A DNA stretch of 64,000 bases from Paraburkholderia sp. PREW-6R (GCF_039621805.1 NZ_CP155076.1:186001-250000), one strand, 5' to 3'. Shown: positions 35,612 through 44,737, numbered from the stretch's first letter. Notes: generated by a model not told the origin, from the sequence alone. Program-made: numbers and translations.

Positions 35612-37414
35612 TCAGTAATTCCAGTTTGCCGTAGCCAGCACGAGAGTCGCTTTCGGACCCAGGCTGGCCGGTTGAGTGAGCGCCCGACCGACCGTCACCT
35701 CGCCGGACAGGATCTGCTGGTGCCATTGCCATTGCGCGCGCAGACCTCCGCCGACACCTGCAAGTGTCGGAAAGCCTGATGCCGCGACAAGACCCGCCTT
35801 GCCGGCGTCAAGAAACACATAAGGCTCAATGCGTCCGTCCTTCCACGCCGGCGCGTTCACCCATGCGATCTCGTTACGCGAATACAGCCCGCGGTCACCA
35901 ACGATCTCGCCAGAACGGAAGCCGCGGATGGTATCCATGCCGCCGAGATACAGTTGTTCGGAGCCGTACAACGCTACGTTCGTGTACTGGCCACCGATCA
36001 CGCCCCGATACGCAAAGACCGCGTCGCGGATTTCCGGTAGCGGCACCGTGAAGCTCGCGGTCGCATCCAATTTGGTGAACTGGCTGTGTGCGTCACCGCG
36101 CGCGGCTCCCTGCGTATCGTGATCGGCCTCGAGCCACGGCAGGCCTTGCGAAATGCCCGCATCGAGCGTGACATTGCCTGGCGCGTCGTTCAGCACGAAC
36201 TTGTGCAGCCAGTTGCCGCCGACTCTCAACACCGCCAGATGCTGCGGATTGAAGTCGATATCGTTGACCTCCCGATCGGTGCGCCGCCATGACAACGTTG
36301 CATCAAGATTCGTGATGTCCGCCTGCGTGCGGCCAACCGTGTAGTTCCAGCCGAAGATATGGCTTAGCGTGCGGCCGTACACGAGCGCCGTTGTGCCGAC
36401 CACCTGCTGGTATTCGGAGTCCGACAGCGTGTAGCTGAACGTATGGCGGCCGAACGGCACCGCGACCGAACCAACGAGCGCATTGCTGTCGAGGCTGTCG
36501 ATGAAATTCAGACTCACCGACTCCTGCAGACCGATCAGGTTGTCGGCCTCGATCCCCGCCCGGTACCGCGTCACGCCGGTGGCGGTGCTGCCATAGTTAT
36601 CGACGCCGAGTGTCGTGTAGACGCGATCGCCGGGCTGGTTTCGAATCGCGACAATCGAATCCCCCGCACTCTGGCCCGGCAGGATCTGCACCTCCGCCTG
36701 ATTGCGCCGCAGTCGGTTGATCTGCGAGACGCCCTGGTCGAGATCCTCCAGCCGCAGCGGGTCGCCCGGCGCGATCGGGAAGGCGTTTTCGTAGCCGGCA
36801 TCGGTGAGCCAGCCGCCGCCCGCGGCGCGCTCATCCTTCTTCAGCCGGTGAACAGGTTGCCCATTGACCGTGTACTGCTCCACGTGTCCGACCTGGACGG
36901 TAATCTTCAGCGTGCCGGATTCAAGGTTCTGCGGCCCGAGGAAGGCGCGCGTGGTCACGTACCCGCTCGACACGAACGCATCGGTGAGCCTTTTCAGGAG
37001 CACGCCCAGACGGTGGGAGCCCAGTTTCTGGCCCACGAACGGCGCCGTGATCACATCGAGCTTCGATTGCGCCAGCACGGTGTTGCCGCTCACCTCGATG
37101 TGATCGACCCGGAAAGTCGGCCCGCTCTCGTCGATCTGGTCGACCGGTGTGCCGGGGGGAACGTCAAGCGTCTGCTCTGTCGTTGGTACCGCGATCGACG
37201 GGGGCGGCTGATTCAGCTCCTGCTGTCTCGCCCGCTCCTTCTGCTGGTCGATCAGCTGTTGCGCCGGATCCTGCACCGGTCGCGCGGCCGGAAAAGGCAC
37301 AGGACCGGGCGCGGCAGTCTGCGCCTGCGAAGGAGTGAGGTGGAGTCCACAGAGCGCACCGGGCAGCAGCGCCAGACGTACCGCCCGACGCACGATTCTG
37401 GAAGACTTCCGCAT
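35612..37414 (-). CDS. cdiB: Two-partner-secretion outer-membrane transporter (CdiB/FhaC/ShlB family)
   Basis: 600 residues from the ATG at 37414, whose A is shared with the upstream stop (TGATG). A signal peptide is followed by a proline-rich linker (FPAARPVQDPAQQLIDQQ), POTRA domains (FRVDHIEVSGNTVLAQSKLD; TRAFLGPQNLESGTLKITVQ) and the beta barrel, including the conserved RGF tip motif in GGMDTIRGFRSGEIVGDRGL. These Omp85-superfamily proteins export TpsA exoproteins. It is translationally coupled to the tpsA upstream. In Burkholderia CDI loci the transporter gene lies downstream of cdiA and cdiI, so it may export both this TpsA and the CdiA at 56771-64000. The cdiB symbol is an inference from position. 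Confidence 0.85.
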   Translation of the reverse strand: MRKSSRIVRRAVRLALLPGALCGLHLTPSQAQTAAPGPVPFPAARPVQDPAQQLIDQQKERARQQELNQPPPSIAVPTTEQTLDVPPGTPVDQIDESGPTFRVDHIEVSGNTVLAQSKLDVITAPFVGQKLGSHRLGVLLKRLTDAFVSSGYVTTRAFLGPQNLESGTLKITVQVGHVEQYTVNGQPVHRLKKDERAAGGGWLTDAGYENAFPIAPGDPLRLEDLDQGVSQINRLRRNQAEVQILPGQSAGDSIVAIRNQPGDRVYTTLGVDNYGSTATGVTRYRAGIEADNLIGLQESVSLNFIDSLDSNALVGSVAVPFGRHTFSYTLSDSEYQQVVGTTALVYGRTLSHIFGWNYTVGRTQADITNLDATLSWRRTDREVNDIDFNPQHLAVLRVGGNWLHKFVLNDAPGNVTLDAGISQGLPWLEADHDTQGAARGDAHSQFTKLDATASFTVPLPEIRDAVFAYRGVIGGQYTNVALYGSEQLYLGGMDTIRGFRSGEIVGDRGLYSRNEIAWVNAPAWKDGRIEPYVFLDAGKAGLVAASGFPTLAGVGGGLRAQWQWHQQILSGEVTVGRALTQPASLGPKATLVLATANWNY

Positions 37415-39543
37415 CAGCGCCACCACCATGTGGTGAGCCCGAGATGCTGGCCGATCTGCACGGGGGTACGTCCCGGCGCGCGTATGGTCGTGAGACCACC
37501 TGTCGCGGACACACCCTTGCTACCGGTGACATAGCCGCCATCGATCACGCCTTCGCCGGTGAGCGTAACGAGTCCGTTCGCCGTGAAGCCGCCGCCCACG
37601 TCAGCCGCGATGATCTGCGCCCAGCTACTGCCAAAGAAAGCCTTGAAGCCGCGGTCCTGATTAAGCGCCGAATAGCCGGTCACGCCCTGCGCGTAGGTGA
37701 CGGGTGCACTGACGTCAATGTTACCCAATGCGAAGACGTTGCCGCCAACGTTGCGTGCCACGGTACCAGCGGAAATCGAGATATCGGTTCCGGGCTGGAT
37801 CGTGCCGCCATACGGCGTCACGTTGCTCGATGCGCTGGCATAACAGACAATCCAGCAGCCGCGCGAATAGCTGGCCTGACCGGAAAACACGGCCGCATTG
37901 GTGAACGCCTGCTGCGCCGAGATCTTCACGGCCGCGTCATTTGACTGGATGATGCCGCCTTCGTTTGTGACGTTGCGCCCCGAGATCGTGACCGGACCGC
38001 TGGTTGCCGCAATGTACGCGAGCTGGTCTGGCTGGCTCACGGTGCCGTAGTCGACGCCGAAACCGCTCGTCGTGTGGGTGAAGAAAAGGAAGCTGCCGCC
38101 GCGGCTTGAATACGCAACCGGCTGGCCACCGTTGGTGCCGCCTGTGTGATCGATCGTGTTGAGCACGTCGCCCTGCGTCGTGAGGCTCACGGACTGGTTA
38201 GCAAGAATACGCGCGTTGTCGTTGGTGATGTCGCCCTGCGCGCTTAGCACCGTCGAGCCGTTGGCTGCGAAGATGATCCCGAGGTTCGCCGGGCTCGATG
38301 CATTCCTGATGCTGCCGCCGGCCGAGAGCGTCACGTCACCGCCTGTCGCGGCAGCAGCAGCCGTTCCGCTCGATGCCACATTCCCGGCCTGAATCAGGCT
38401 GCCGGTACTGCTGATATCGCCTGTACTCGTCAGATTCACTGCGTTGCCTGCCGTGAGCGCGGTCGGCACTGCAGTTGCACCCGTCGCGCCGTCGGCCAGC
38501 GTAATACTGCTCGCGTGGACCGTCACGTTGTTTGCGGCGCTCATCTGTGCGCCAGTCAGCGACAGCGCGCCCGTTGTCGCGATATCGACGTCGTGCTCGG
38601 CCTTGATTGAGCCGCCGGACGCGCTGATATCGCCGCTGGCCGATACGACGATATCGCCCGCGCTCGCGTAGAGCTGCCCGAGGTTGCGCACGCCCGCGCC
38701 CTGGTCTGTCACGATCAGTTGCACACGACCCGCTGTCAGACCGCCCAGCGCCGTGATGTCCACTGCGAAGCCGGTGCTGCTGGCATTGGGTGACGTGGAA
38801 CTGACAAGCCAGTCGTGACCGTTATCGCTCGGGGAAAAGCTGGTGTCGTAGGTGTTCGTACTGTCGCCAACGATCGCGCGGATGCCTCCCGTCGAACTGG
38901 TAAAGCTGTTTGTCACCGGACCATTCACGGCCAGTTGCTTTGCGATCAGATCGAGGTTCACGAGCGTGCCGGACAGACCGCCGGCGCCGATCGTGATCGT
39001 CCCGCCGTTCGTCGTCAGCACGACATTGCGCTGTGTAACGCCGGGCGCAAGCGTGAGGTCGTTGAAGCTCACCTGCCCCGTGGACAGCACCACGTGCCCG
39101 GCGTTCACGAAGCTGCCCCCATCGACCGTGATGCCGTTCGGATTGGCCAGAATGACGTTCGCGCGCGGACCCAGCACACTAACCGCACCCTGGATCAGCG
39201 ACGGATTTGTACTTGTTACCTGATTGACGATCGTACGCGCGTTGATGCCTGTGTTGTTCAGGTCCGCGCCTGCCGAACCGACATTGAACGACGAATAGGT
39301 GTTGTTCGATACGCCACCGGTTACTGGTGCGATGTTCACGATCTGGTGACCGTTCGCTCCAGTTGAAACGGATGTCGCGGTACCACCGTCGGCGACGATG
39401 CCGGCCGCCGAAGCGGTGCCCCCCATCGCCGCAAAGGTCCCACTCGCGGCGACAGCCAGTGCCGTCCAGCGCCATATGGGCGAAGTGCCCTTCCGAGCTT
39501 TTATTGTTTTCAAGATTTCCCCGATTTCAGTTTCTTCTGGCAT
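37414..39543 (-). CDS. TpsA-type filamentous haemagglutinin-like exoprotein (short)
   Basis: 709 residues. A long signal region (KARKGTSPIWRWTALAVAAS ... GGTASA) precedes the TPS secretion domain, marked by NTYSSFNVGSAGADLNNTGI and NPNGITVDGGSFVNAGHVVL near residue 130. Beta-helix repeats follow (GDIVVSASGDISASGGSIKA). It ends soon after the helix and has no toxin-like C-terminus. The ATG at 39543 overlaps the upstream lipoprotein gene by 17 bases. A TTG at 39513 preceded by GGGGA gives a more typical signal start (MKTIKARKG) and may be the true one. It could be a relic of a larger CdiA or a separate adhesin sharing the transporter. Confidence 0.8.
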   Translation of the reverse strand: MPEETEIGEILKTIKARKGTSPIWRWTALAVAASGTFAAMGGTASAAGIVADGGTATSVSTGANGHQIVNIAPVTGGVSNNTYSSFNVGSAGADLNNTGINARTIVNQVTSTNPSLIQGAVSVLGPRANVILANPNGITVDGGSFVNAGHVVLSTGQVSFNDLTLAPGVTQRNVVLTTNGGTITIGAGGLSGTLVNLDLIAKQLAVNGPVTNSFTSSTGGIRAIVGDSTNTYDTSFSPSDNGHDWLVSSTSPNASSTGFAVDITALGGLTAGRVQLIVTDQGAGVRNLGQLYASAGDIVVSASGDISASGGSIKAEHDVDIATTGALSLTGAQMSAANNVTVHASSITLADGATGATAVPTALTAGNAVNLTSTGDISSTGSLIQAGNVASSGTAAAAATGGDVTLSAGGSIRNASSPANLGIIFAANGSTVLSAQGDITNDNARILANQSVSLTTQGDVLNTIDHTGGTNGGQPVAYSSRGGSFLFFTHTTSGFGVDYGTVSQPDQLAYIAATSGPVTISGRNVTNEGGIIQSNDAAVKISAQQAFTNAAVFSGQASYSRGCWIVCYASASSNVTPYGGTIQPGTDISISAGTVARNVGGNVFALGNIDVSAPVTYAQGVTGYSALNQDRGFKAFFGSSWAQIIAADVGGGFTANGLVTLTGEGVIDGGYVTGSKGVSATGGLTTIRAPGRTPVQIGQHLGLTTWWWR

Positions 39544-40255
39544 CCGTTGCGATGCGTTCGGCGATCGCGTTCACCCCGGTCACCAGTGCTTCGCGGGCTT
39601 CGTCTGCGTTCGCGACGAGCGCGTCGATGTTGTCGAACCGGTATTTCGCGTCGGCATCGAGATGAACGGCCCGATCAGATTCGCCTACCGTGTAGCCGTA
39701 GGCATAGGTGTTCTGGTAAATCACGGCGCCACTGGCCTGCCGCCTGGCAATCACGTTGACACGTACGCTAGGCACATAGGGCATGCCCGGCCCGGCGGAA
39801 ACATACCCGGACGTCATCGTGGTGCTCAGCACAGCATCGCCATTCAGGTTCTTCGGCAGATCGTCTGCAGGCGGCTTCGCACCCGCCGGTGCATCCTTGG
39901 GAGAGTCAAGCGCGACCGTGTCGACGGCATAGCCGTCCCGCGCCAATCCTTCCGCTAGCTGCGTGGCCAACCTCTCCTGAAGCCGAGTTCGGGCCGGGTC
40001 CAGTGCTTGCGTAAGTCGAGTTGATTTGGCGTTCATGTCGGCTGCGGCCACCATGCCACCAATCAGGCCAAAGGCCATCGCGGGGTTGAAGACAATCAGC
40101 GTGCGATATTCCTCCATGCCACGGTGCTGGATCACAGTGATGGAATGGATGCTCGCCGCGTTCTCATGCGTGAGGGGCTGCGTCCTGACGGTCGAGCAGC
40201 CAGTGGTCACTGTCGCGAAAAGCAGCGCAACGGACAGGAATAGGGGGCTTTTCAT
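39527..40255 (-). CDS. Outer-membrane lipoprotein of the TPS/CDI locus
   Basis: 242 residues with a lipoprotein signal (MKSPLFLSVALLFATVTTGC; Cys20 in a TTGC lipobox). The mature part has a Gly-rich hydrophobic stretch (FNPAMAFGLIGGMVAAADMN), an acidic region and a beta-rich C-terminus (VRVNVIARRQASGAVIYQNT). Burkholderia bcpAIOB operons contain a lipoprotein gene (bcpO) between immunity and transporter genes. The position matches, but this protein is much larger, so homology is uncertain. It overlaps the tpsA start, indicating an operon. It probably helps secretion or folding of the exoproteins. Confidence 0.65.
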   Translation of the reverse strand: MKSPLFLSVALLFATVTTGCSTVRTQPLTHENAASIHSITVIQHRGMEEYRTLIVFNPAMAFGLIGGMVAAADMNAKSTRLTQALDPARTRLQERLATQLAEGLARDGYAVDTVALDSPKDAPAGAKPPADDLPKNLNGDAVLSTTMTSGYVSAGPGMPYVPSVRVNVIARRQASGAVIYQNTYAYGYTVGESDRAVHLDADAKYRFDNIDALVANADEAREALVTGVNAIAERIATDARRN

Positions 40256-40325
40256 TACGTTATTTTGCTTAGTATAACTATTTTATATTCTCAATAACAC
40301 TCGAATCTCCGCCGAGCCAGCCAGA

Positions 40326-40957
40326 TTACTTCAGAGTGTCAGGAGATTTCGAGATCTTAACGCTCGTTCCGGTGGGGACGCCGCTGAGCTGAGCGATCAT
40401 CTGGGCTGATAGCGTCCAGTAGACGTCGAGGTCTGTGAGTTCAAGATTATGAAGCTCGTCCGCCCCCCAAGAAAAAGCGGTCGCTTATATCCGACACATT
40501 GACTTACCATCGGAGAGGCTCCCCCGGAGGCAAGCCATTTTCTGGAAAATCCGTCCGCGAGAGCTGCGTCCGCGCATTCACATATCTCTTCATCGTGGAA
40601 TGAAGTCACATGGCAAGGCATCTCAAGAGCTTGACCTGAGCCTGGTTCAAGCATTACTACGGCAGATTTGCCATCGATCCTGCGCCCCGAATCAGCAGAA
40701 AAAACACGGCCGAGCCAGTCGACACCAAAACATTCGATGCGCGCGGCGAGCGCCGGAAATGCGTGTCCGACTGTTCGTTGAATCGTTCCTGCTACAGAGT
40801 TTTCTAGCACACGATACAAACCGCGATTAAACGACATGCCTGCAAATAGCGCACGCAAGGCAACAATATCCGGGTCACGTGCAACGCTGTCAGTCGGCAT
40901 GGTTGCGACAGCGCCGTCTCCGTCGACTTTGAACACTGACGAAAAAAGGTCAAACAT
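40326..40957 (-). pseudogene. DUF1851/Tdi1-like immunity protein, frameshifted at a G run
   Basis: The frame from 40957 shows a DUF1851-type immunity protein (LYRVLENSVAGTIQRTVGHA, FPALAARIECFGVDWLGRVF, SFHDEEICECADAALADGF, QCVGYKRPLFLGG). It then goes off frame at six C on the plus strand (40473-40478) and stops at 40397. With one more base the next frame reads ADELHNLELTDLDVYWTLSA and continues to TAA at 40326, exactly the family C-terminus. Such proteins protect against secreted enzymes. It is the last gene of the immunity cluster, 10 bases after the SUKH gene. The break may be real or a consensus error. Confidence 0.75.
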
Positions 40958-40967
40958 ATCTCAACGA

Positions 40968-41450
40968 TCACTTGAAGAAATCCGGGTCAATCCACGCCCG
41001 CTTGACCTGTCCCGGCTTGAGCTTGACATCGTCCGAGCGGGAAGGGCGCAGCAATTGAAGGAACTCACTGATTGAAGAAGCCAGTTTCGTGAGAGCCGCG
41101 AGTCCGGGTATCTCATGATCAAGGAAATAAACACTGCCTATTTCCATCCCCGATGCCGAGATGCAGACATAGTTCCCACCTTCGGCATACGCAATCGGCA
41201 AGAATGCGCTGACTCCATGCAGCTCGACTAGGTGAGCTTCGTATGGCACGCGATCAAGAAGAATGAATTGATTCACCCCTGAGTTATTCCCGCCCGGAAT
41301 ATCAAACATATTGCTCTCCGGAACTGCGCCATTGATCTCTTTAAGAGAGTGTAGGTAGTCCATGGGCAGCTTCAGGTTAAGTGCCGCCTCCACGTTCGCG
41401 ACGAGTTCGTCAGAAGGCGCAGCGCTCGCAGAATTCAGCTTGATTTGCAT
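40968..41450 (-). CDS. SMI1/KNR4 (SUKH) family immunity protein, cognate of orphan CT3
   Basis: 160 residues. SUKH fold landmarks: VEAALNLKLPMDYLHSLKEI NGAVPES-type start at about 20-45 (the IPxxYxxFxxxxNG pattern), an ILLDRV region, FLPIAYAEGGNYVCISASG near 85-105 and a C-terminal helix before QLLRPSRSDD. SUKH proteins neutralise many nuclease toxins. The start lies 2 bases after the stop of the WHH-nuclease CT, whose last codons provide the ribosome site AAAGGAGG. The arrangement identifies it as the immunity gene for that toxin (CDI unit 3). Confidence 0.85.
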   Translation of the reverse strand: MQIKLNSASAAPSDELVANVEAALNLKLPMDYLHSLKEINGAVPESNMFDIPGGNNSGVNQFILLDRVPYEAHLVELHGVSAFLPIAYAEGGNYVCISASGMEIGSVYFLDHEIPGLAALTKLASSISEFLQLLRPSRSDDVKLKPGQVKRAWIDPDFFK

Positions 41451-41451
41451 A

Positions 41452-42660
41452 TCAATTTCCTCCTTTGATTACAGCAGCACCACCAGTATGCCTTACCGCA
41501 TTGTGTAGGTCCTGCGGTATCAACTGCATCGTATTGCCGTCTTCCACGTGGTGCCAAACGTAGCCCTGCGGGGTTGATGGCAAACCGACAGCTTGGTTAG
41601 CCATCGCCGCGTCTGTGCCGTAGTTGCCGGTTAAGCCGTCAACCTCGACCTCCGCCTTCGCATATGGCGAGAAGTTGGGAAATCCTTGCGGCGTAAATTG
41701 AACCCCGTTTGGATATTTTGCCTGGAGCTCGGGCGAAAGGCCGTCGGAAGGATACAACTGCCCCGCGTACTTGCTGTTAATCGGCACTCGCCCATTTACC
41801 AAAACGATCCCGTCAGCAGCGGACGTATCCTGCTTCAGCAAGCTACCGGCCAGACCTAACCCTGCGGCTGCCTCGCCCGGTCCCTGGAAGTTCGACGAAT
41901 CAGCACCGTATTTGCCGATGTACGTCGACATCAGCTGACCCAGATTGTCGTTCGTTACATCGGCGTACGACGGGCCATAGTTGTACTTCGCGTTATCAAC
42001 AATGCTACGGGCCGTATCCTCGGCACCTGCCGGCACGGCCCATTGTTCGACGTACTGGCCTGCGGCGTCCTGGTAGAACGTCGTGCCGCGAGCTGCCGTG
42101 CCAGCCTGCGCATCGGCGAGACTGTTCCAGACGCGCATGCCGTTAGGACCGCCGTTACCGCCATACACGTTCTGCGCGGCCTTCAGCAGCTGATCCGGCG
42201 TGTACTGGGAAGCAAGCGTGTGGTTGCTCGCCAGCGCCTTGTTGATCAGCTGGACGACCTTGTCGCTGTGCTAGAGGTCGTTATTCAGCGCGTTGTTCTG
42301 CGCGGCGGTCTCCCCCGCCTGTAGATTCTGACCGCTGAGCGCCGCCGCAATCCCGCCCACCGCCGTGGAAAACGACCCTACGAAAGCCTGCTGGACGGGG
42401 AGGTCTGCGCCACTGGTTGCGGCAGCATAGACAAGCAGCGGCGAAATGACCGCGCTGGCCGCTGCACCCACCGCGCCTCCCGCGCATCCTGTTCCTACAG
42501 CGGCCGATGCCGCACAACCGAGTGCCGCGTGCTCAAGGATGTTTTGTGCGGTGTAGGAATCCGTGCTGTCGCCGATCCCATACGCGATGGCGGCGGCCAT
42601 ATCGCTCACCGTGCTGTTGCGGAAGTTTGTCAGGAAGCTGCCGCCGCCAATCGCAGTCTG
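41452..42660 (-). pseudogene. Orphan CdiA C-terminal region CT3: WHH nuclease toxin with internal amber
   Basis: The frame begins at the core CAGACTGCGAT as QTAIGGGSFLTNFRNSTVSD, then LEHAALGCAASAAVGTGCAG and the pre-toxin end GETAAQNNALNNDL. A TAG follows at 42273-42271, then the same frame continues HSDKVVQLINKALASNHTLA, QYTPDQLLKAAQNVYGGNGG and the nuclease domain ending GYVWHHVEDGNTMQLIPQDL HNAV. WHH nucleases of the HNH/EndoVII superfamily are known CDI and polymorphic toxins; both His of WHH and the downstream His are present. There is no secretion domain, so it can act only as a displaced cassette. The amber separates pre-toxin from toxin. Two pieces could be made from ATG 42609 and GTG 42168. 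Confidence 0.8.
42650..42660. repeat. Core direct repeat 1 (putative att site)
   Basis: ATCGCAGTCTG on the plus strand (CAGACTGCGAT on the coding strand), at the 5-prime limit of orphan CT3. Identical copies are at 50305-50315 and 57645-57655. Homology with the cdiA reading frame exists on the CT side and ceases on the element side. Confidence 0.7.
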
Positions 42661-42663
42661 TAA

Positions 42664-42709
42664 AACCCCTGACGCGACCCGCGTTCACCACGCCCCGCAA
42701 CCCCTGACG
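42664..42709. repeat. Paired arm repeats at the end of element A
   Basis: AACCCCTGACG occurs at 42664-42674 and again at 42699-42709, same orientation, 35 bp apart, directly beside the core. The same pair with the same spacing occurs in element B. Such spaced repeats next to a crossover core suggest recombinase arm sites. Confidence 0.6.
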
Positions 42710-43010
42710 TCATGCGGCTTTGCGACAGCAATCGGCCCGATGCGATCCTGCTTTCCGGATTTTTTGCCCCGACGCACCTTTCCAGCGCGTCAGCGACTTT
42801 ATTTAAAGAGCAATGCGCCGTGGTTGGTCCTCCAGCGCGTTTGCGCCGGATTCTAGAGCACCCGGACTTGCGCTAACTATGATTTTTTATTAACTGTCGA
42901 ATGGGCCGTCACCTGCCCATGGCGGGCGTTTCTCCCGATCCGGGAGAAACGAGGAAGTGGGCTTGTGTCGATATCGCCCCGCCGCTGTCCCTGACGCTCC
43001 CATCACCGGG

Positions 43011-43046
43011 CATAAAAAAGCCAGCCCCACGGCTGGCAGGCTGGCT
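43011..43046 (-). terminator. Probable rho-independent terminator
   Basis: On the minus strand AGCCAGCC (43046-43039) pairs with GGCTGGCT (43026-43019) and is followed by a run of T (43016-43011). It would end transcription coming from the element before it reaches orphan CT3. Confidence 0.5.
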
Positions 43047-43114
43047 TCGCATTTTCTCTATCTTCGCGCCCTCCGCACGCTATGCTGTTCGCTCCATCAC
43101 TCGCGAACCGCCCC

Positions 43115-43546
43115 ATGCTGATCCGCGAACAAGGTCACTCCGTCAAGCTGATTCGCGCCGAGCGCAACCCCGACTCGCCCCGTACACGCCAGAAGCTCAT
43201 CGGTACTTTCCGCCGCGACGATGGGCCCTCACGGGCGTTGCTCGCGCAGCTCTCCGGCGACGAACAGGCTGCACTCAAACGCTGGCTTTCCGTCCGGCAC
43301 GACCGTCAGGAACACGCCCAGCACCGCCACACGATTGACGCGGCCCACAGCCGCCTGGCCGAACTCGTCGTCGCCATCAACTCGGCCGCCGAACTGCTTA
43401 CTCCCGCACAGGCCGATGCCATCTGGAACGAGTTGGTCGCCGTCACCCGCGCCCTCAACCGGGCGGGTTACCCCAAGCCGAAGCGCGAACGCAAACCGCC
43501 CGCCACCCCACCCGGACAGCGCGACCTGCTCACGCCCGACGCATAA
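43115..43546 (+). CDS. Hypothetical protein of element A
   Basis: 143 residues from the ATG at 43115 (MLIREQGHSVKLIRAERNPD); an ATG at 43082 is also possible. The N-terminus has a compact beta region (QKLIGTFRRDDGP). The rest is mainly helical (LLAQLSGDEQAALKRWLSVR, RLAELVVAINSAAELLTPAQ) and ends in a basic Pro-rich tail. It resembles small DNA-associated proteins carried by mobile elements, but I cannot name it. It converges on the recombinase gene (7-base gap) and has no counterpart in element B, so it is cargo specific to A. Confidence 0.6.
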   Translation: MLIREQGHSVKLIRAERNPDSPRTRQKLIGTFRRDDGPSRALLAQLSGDEQAALKRWLSVRHDRQEHAQHRHTIDAAHSRLAELVVAINSAAELLTPAQADAIWNELVAVTRALNRAGYPKPKRERKPPATPPGQRDLLTPDA

Positions 43547-43552
43547 CCCGCA

Positions 43553-44635
43553 TCAGTCCGGCTCTCCCTCCTCCCACGCCTCGGCATCAAGCGCGACTAG
43601 CAGGTCCAGCGCCGTCGCAGGCACCCCGTCTTCGCCGTCGGCGGGTTGCGGCGCCGTGCGCGCGAGCCGCGCCGGGTGCGTCGCCGTGTGAATCTCCTTG
43701 AGCGCACGGATGCTCACCCGCGTGTACACCTGCGTCGTCTTGATGTCCGCGTGACCCAGCATCGCCTGGATGTACCGCACGTCCGCCCCGTTCTCCAGCA
43801 TCTGTGTCGCCATCGCATGCCGGAACATGTGACAGCTGCCAATCTGCCCCAGCCCTGCCGCGTGCACGTAGTCCCGCACCATCCGCGTCATCCGGTTGTC
43901 CGAGAACGGCTCCCCCGCCACCGTCAGGAACAGTGTGCCGTCGTCACCCGCCAGCGCCAGCTCCGGGCGAACCTCGTCCCGGTATTTCGCGATCCACGCC
44001 AGCGCCCGCTCCCCGATTGGCACCATCCGGTCTTTCCGGCCTTTACCCTGCCGGATCATCACCGTGCCCCGCTCGTAGTCCACCTCGCGCTGTTGCAGGC
44101 CAATCACCTCCATGCGACGCATCCCCGTGCTGTACAGCGTCTCCAGGATCGCACGGTCCCGTACCCCCGTCGCCGTCCCAAGCTTCGGCATGCCCAGCAC
44201 CCGCTCCATCTCGCCAGGCGTGGGCACATATTTCGGCAGCCGCTCTTCCTTGCGCGGCAGGTCCAGGTCCGCTGCCGGGTTGTACAGCAGCCGGTTATTG
44301 CGCGTGAGCCACCGGAACCACTTCTGCACCGGCACCGTCTGTCCGGCCTGGTGCGTCGCCGACAGCGGTGCCCCATTCGCCTTGCGTTTCAGGAACAGGT
44401 GCCGCTGGTAGCGCTCAAGGATCGGCCGCGTGATCTCGCTGGGGCGCGTCAACCCCCGCTCATCGCACCACATCACGAAGTACCGCAGATACCGCTCCCA
44501 CGTCACCACCGAGCGCGGCGAGTAGTTCTTTTCCGCAAGCCACTCAAGGTAATCCTTCATCTGACGGTACAGGCTCTGCGGATCATGCGCCGGGCCGATC
44601 GGCGCAAACGGCTCGCGGCGTCCCAGGTTCGGCAT
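43553..44635 (-). CDS. Tyrosine recombinase of element A (XerC/D-like)
   Basis: 360 residues. N-terminal SAM-like core-binding domain at about 18-115 (YLEWLAEKNYSPRSVVTWER). The catalytic domain has Arg173 (TGMRRMEVIGL), Lys198 (RQGKGRKDRMVPIG), His269-x-x-Arg272 (CHMFRHAMATQM), His295 (MLGHADIKTTQVY) and nucleophile Tyr304. All six catalytic positions are present, so it should cut and rejoin DNA. It is the gene nearest the core repeat on the element side, the normal place for an integrase beside its att site. About 96 percent of residues agree by eye with the recombinase at 50638-51717. It follows the primase-like gene in one operon. Confidence 0.92.
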   Translation of the reverse strand: MPNLGRREPFAPIGPAHDPQSLYRQMKDYLEWLAEKNYSPRSVVTWERYLRYFVMWCDERGLTRPSEITRPILERYQRHLFLKRKANGAPLSATHQAGQTVPVQKWFRWLTRNNRLLYNPAADLDLPRKEERLPKYVPTPGEMERVLGMPKLGTATGVRDRAILETLYSTGMRRMEVIGLQQREVDYERGTVMIRQGKGRKDRMVPIGERALAWIAKYRDEVRPELALAGDDGTLFLTVAGEPFSDNRMTRMVRDYVHAAGLGQIGSCHMFRHAMATQMLENGADVRYIQAMLGHADIKTTQVYTRVSIRALKEIHTATHPARLARTAPQPADGEDGVPATALDLLVALDAEAWEEGEPD

Positions 44636-44737
44636 CGCCTACCCCCGAACACCGGCAGCTAACAGGGGCGTGAGGGCAGCGCCGTTCGCATGGAGAAGCG
44701 CATTTTGCGCAGATCCGGCACAATCGCCATCAACGCC

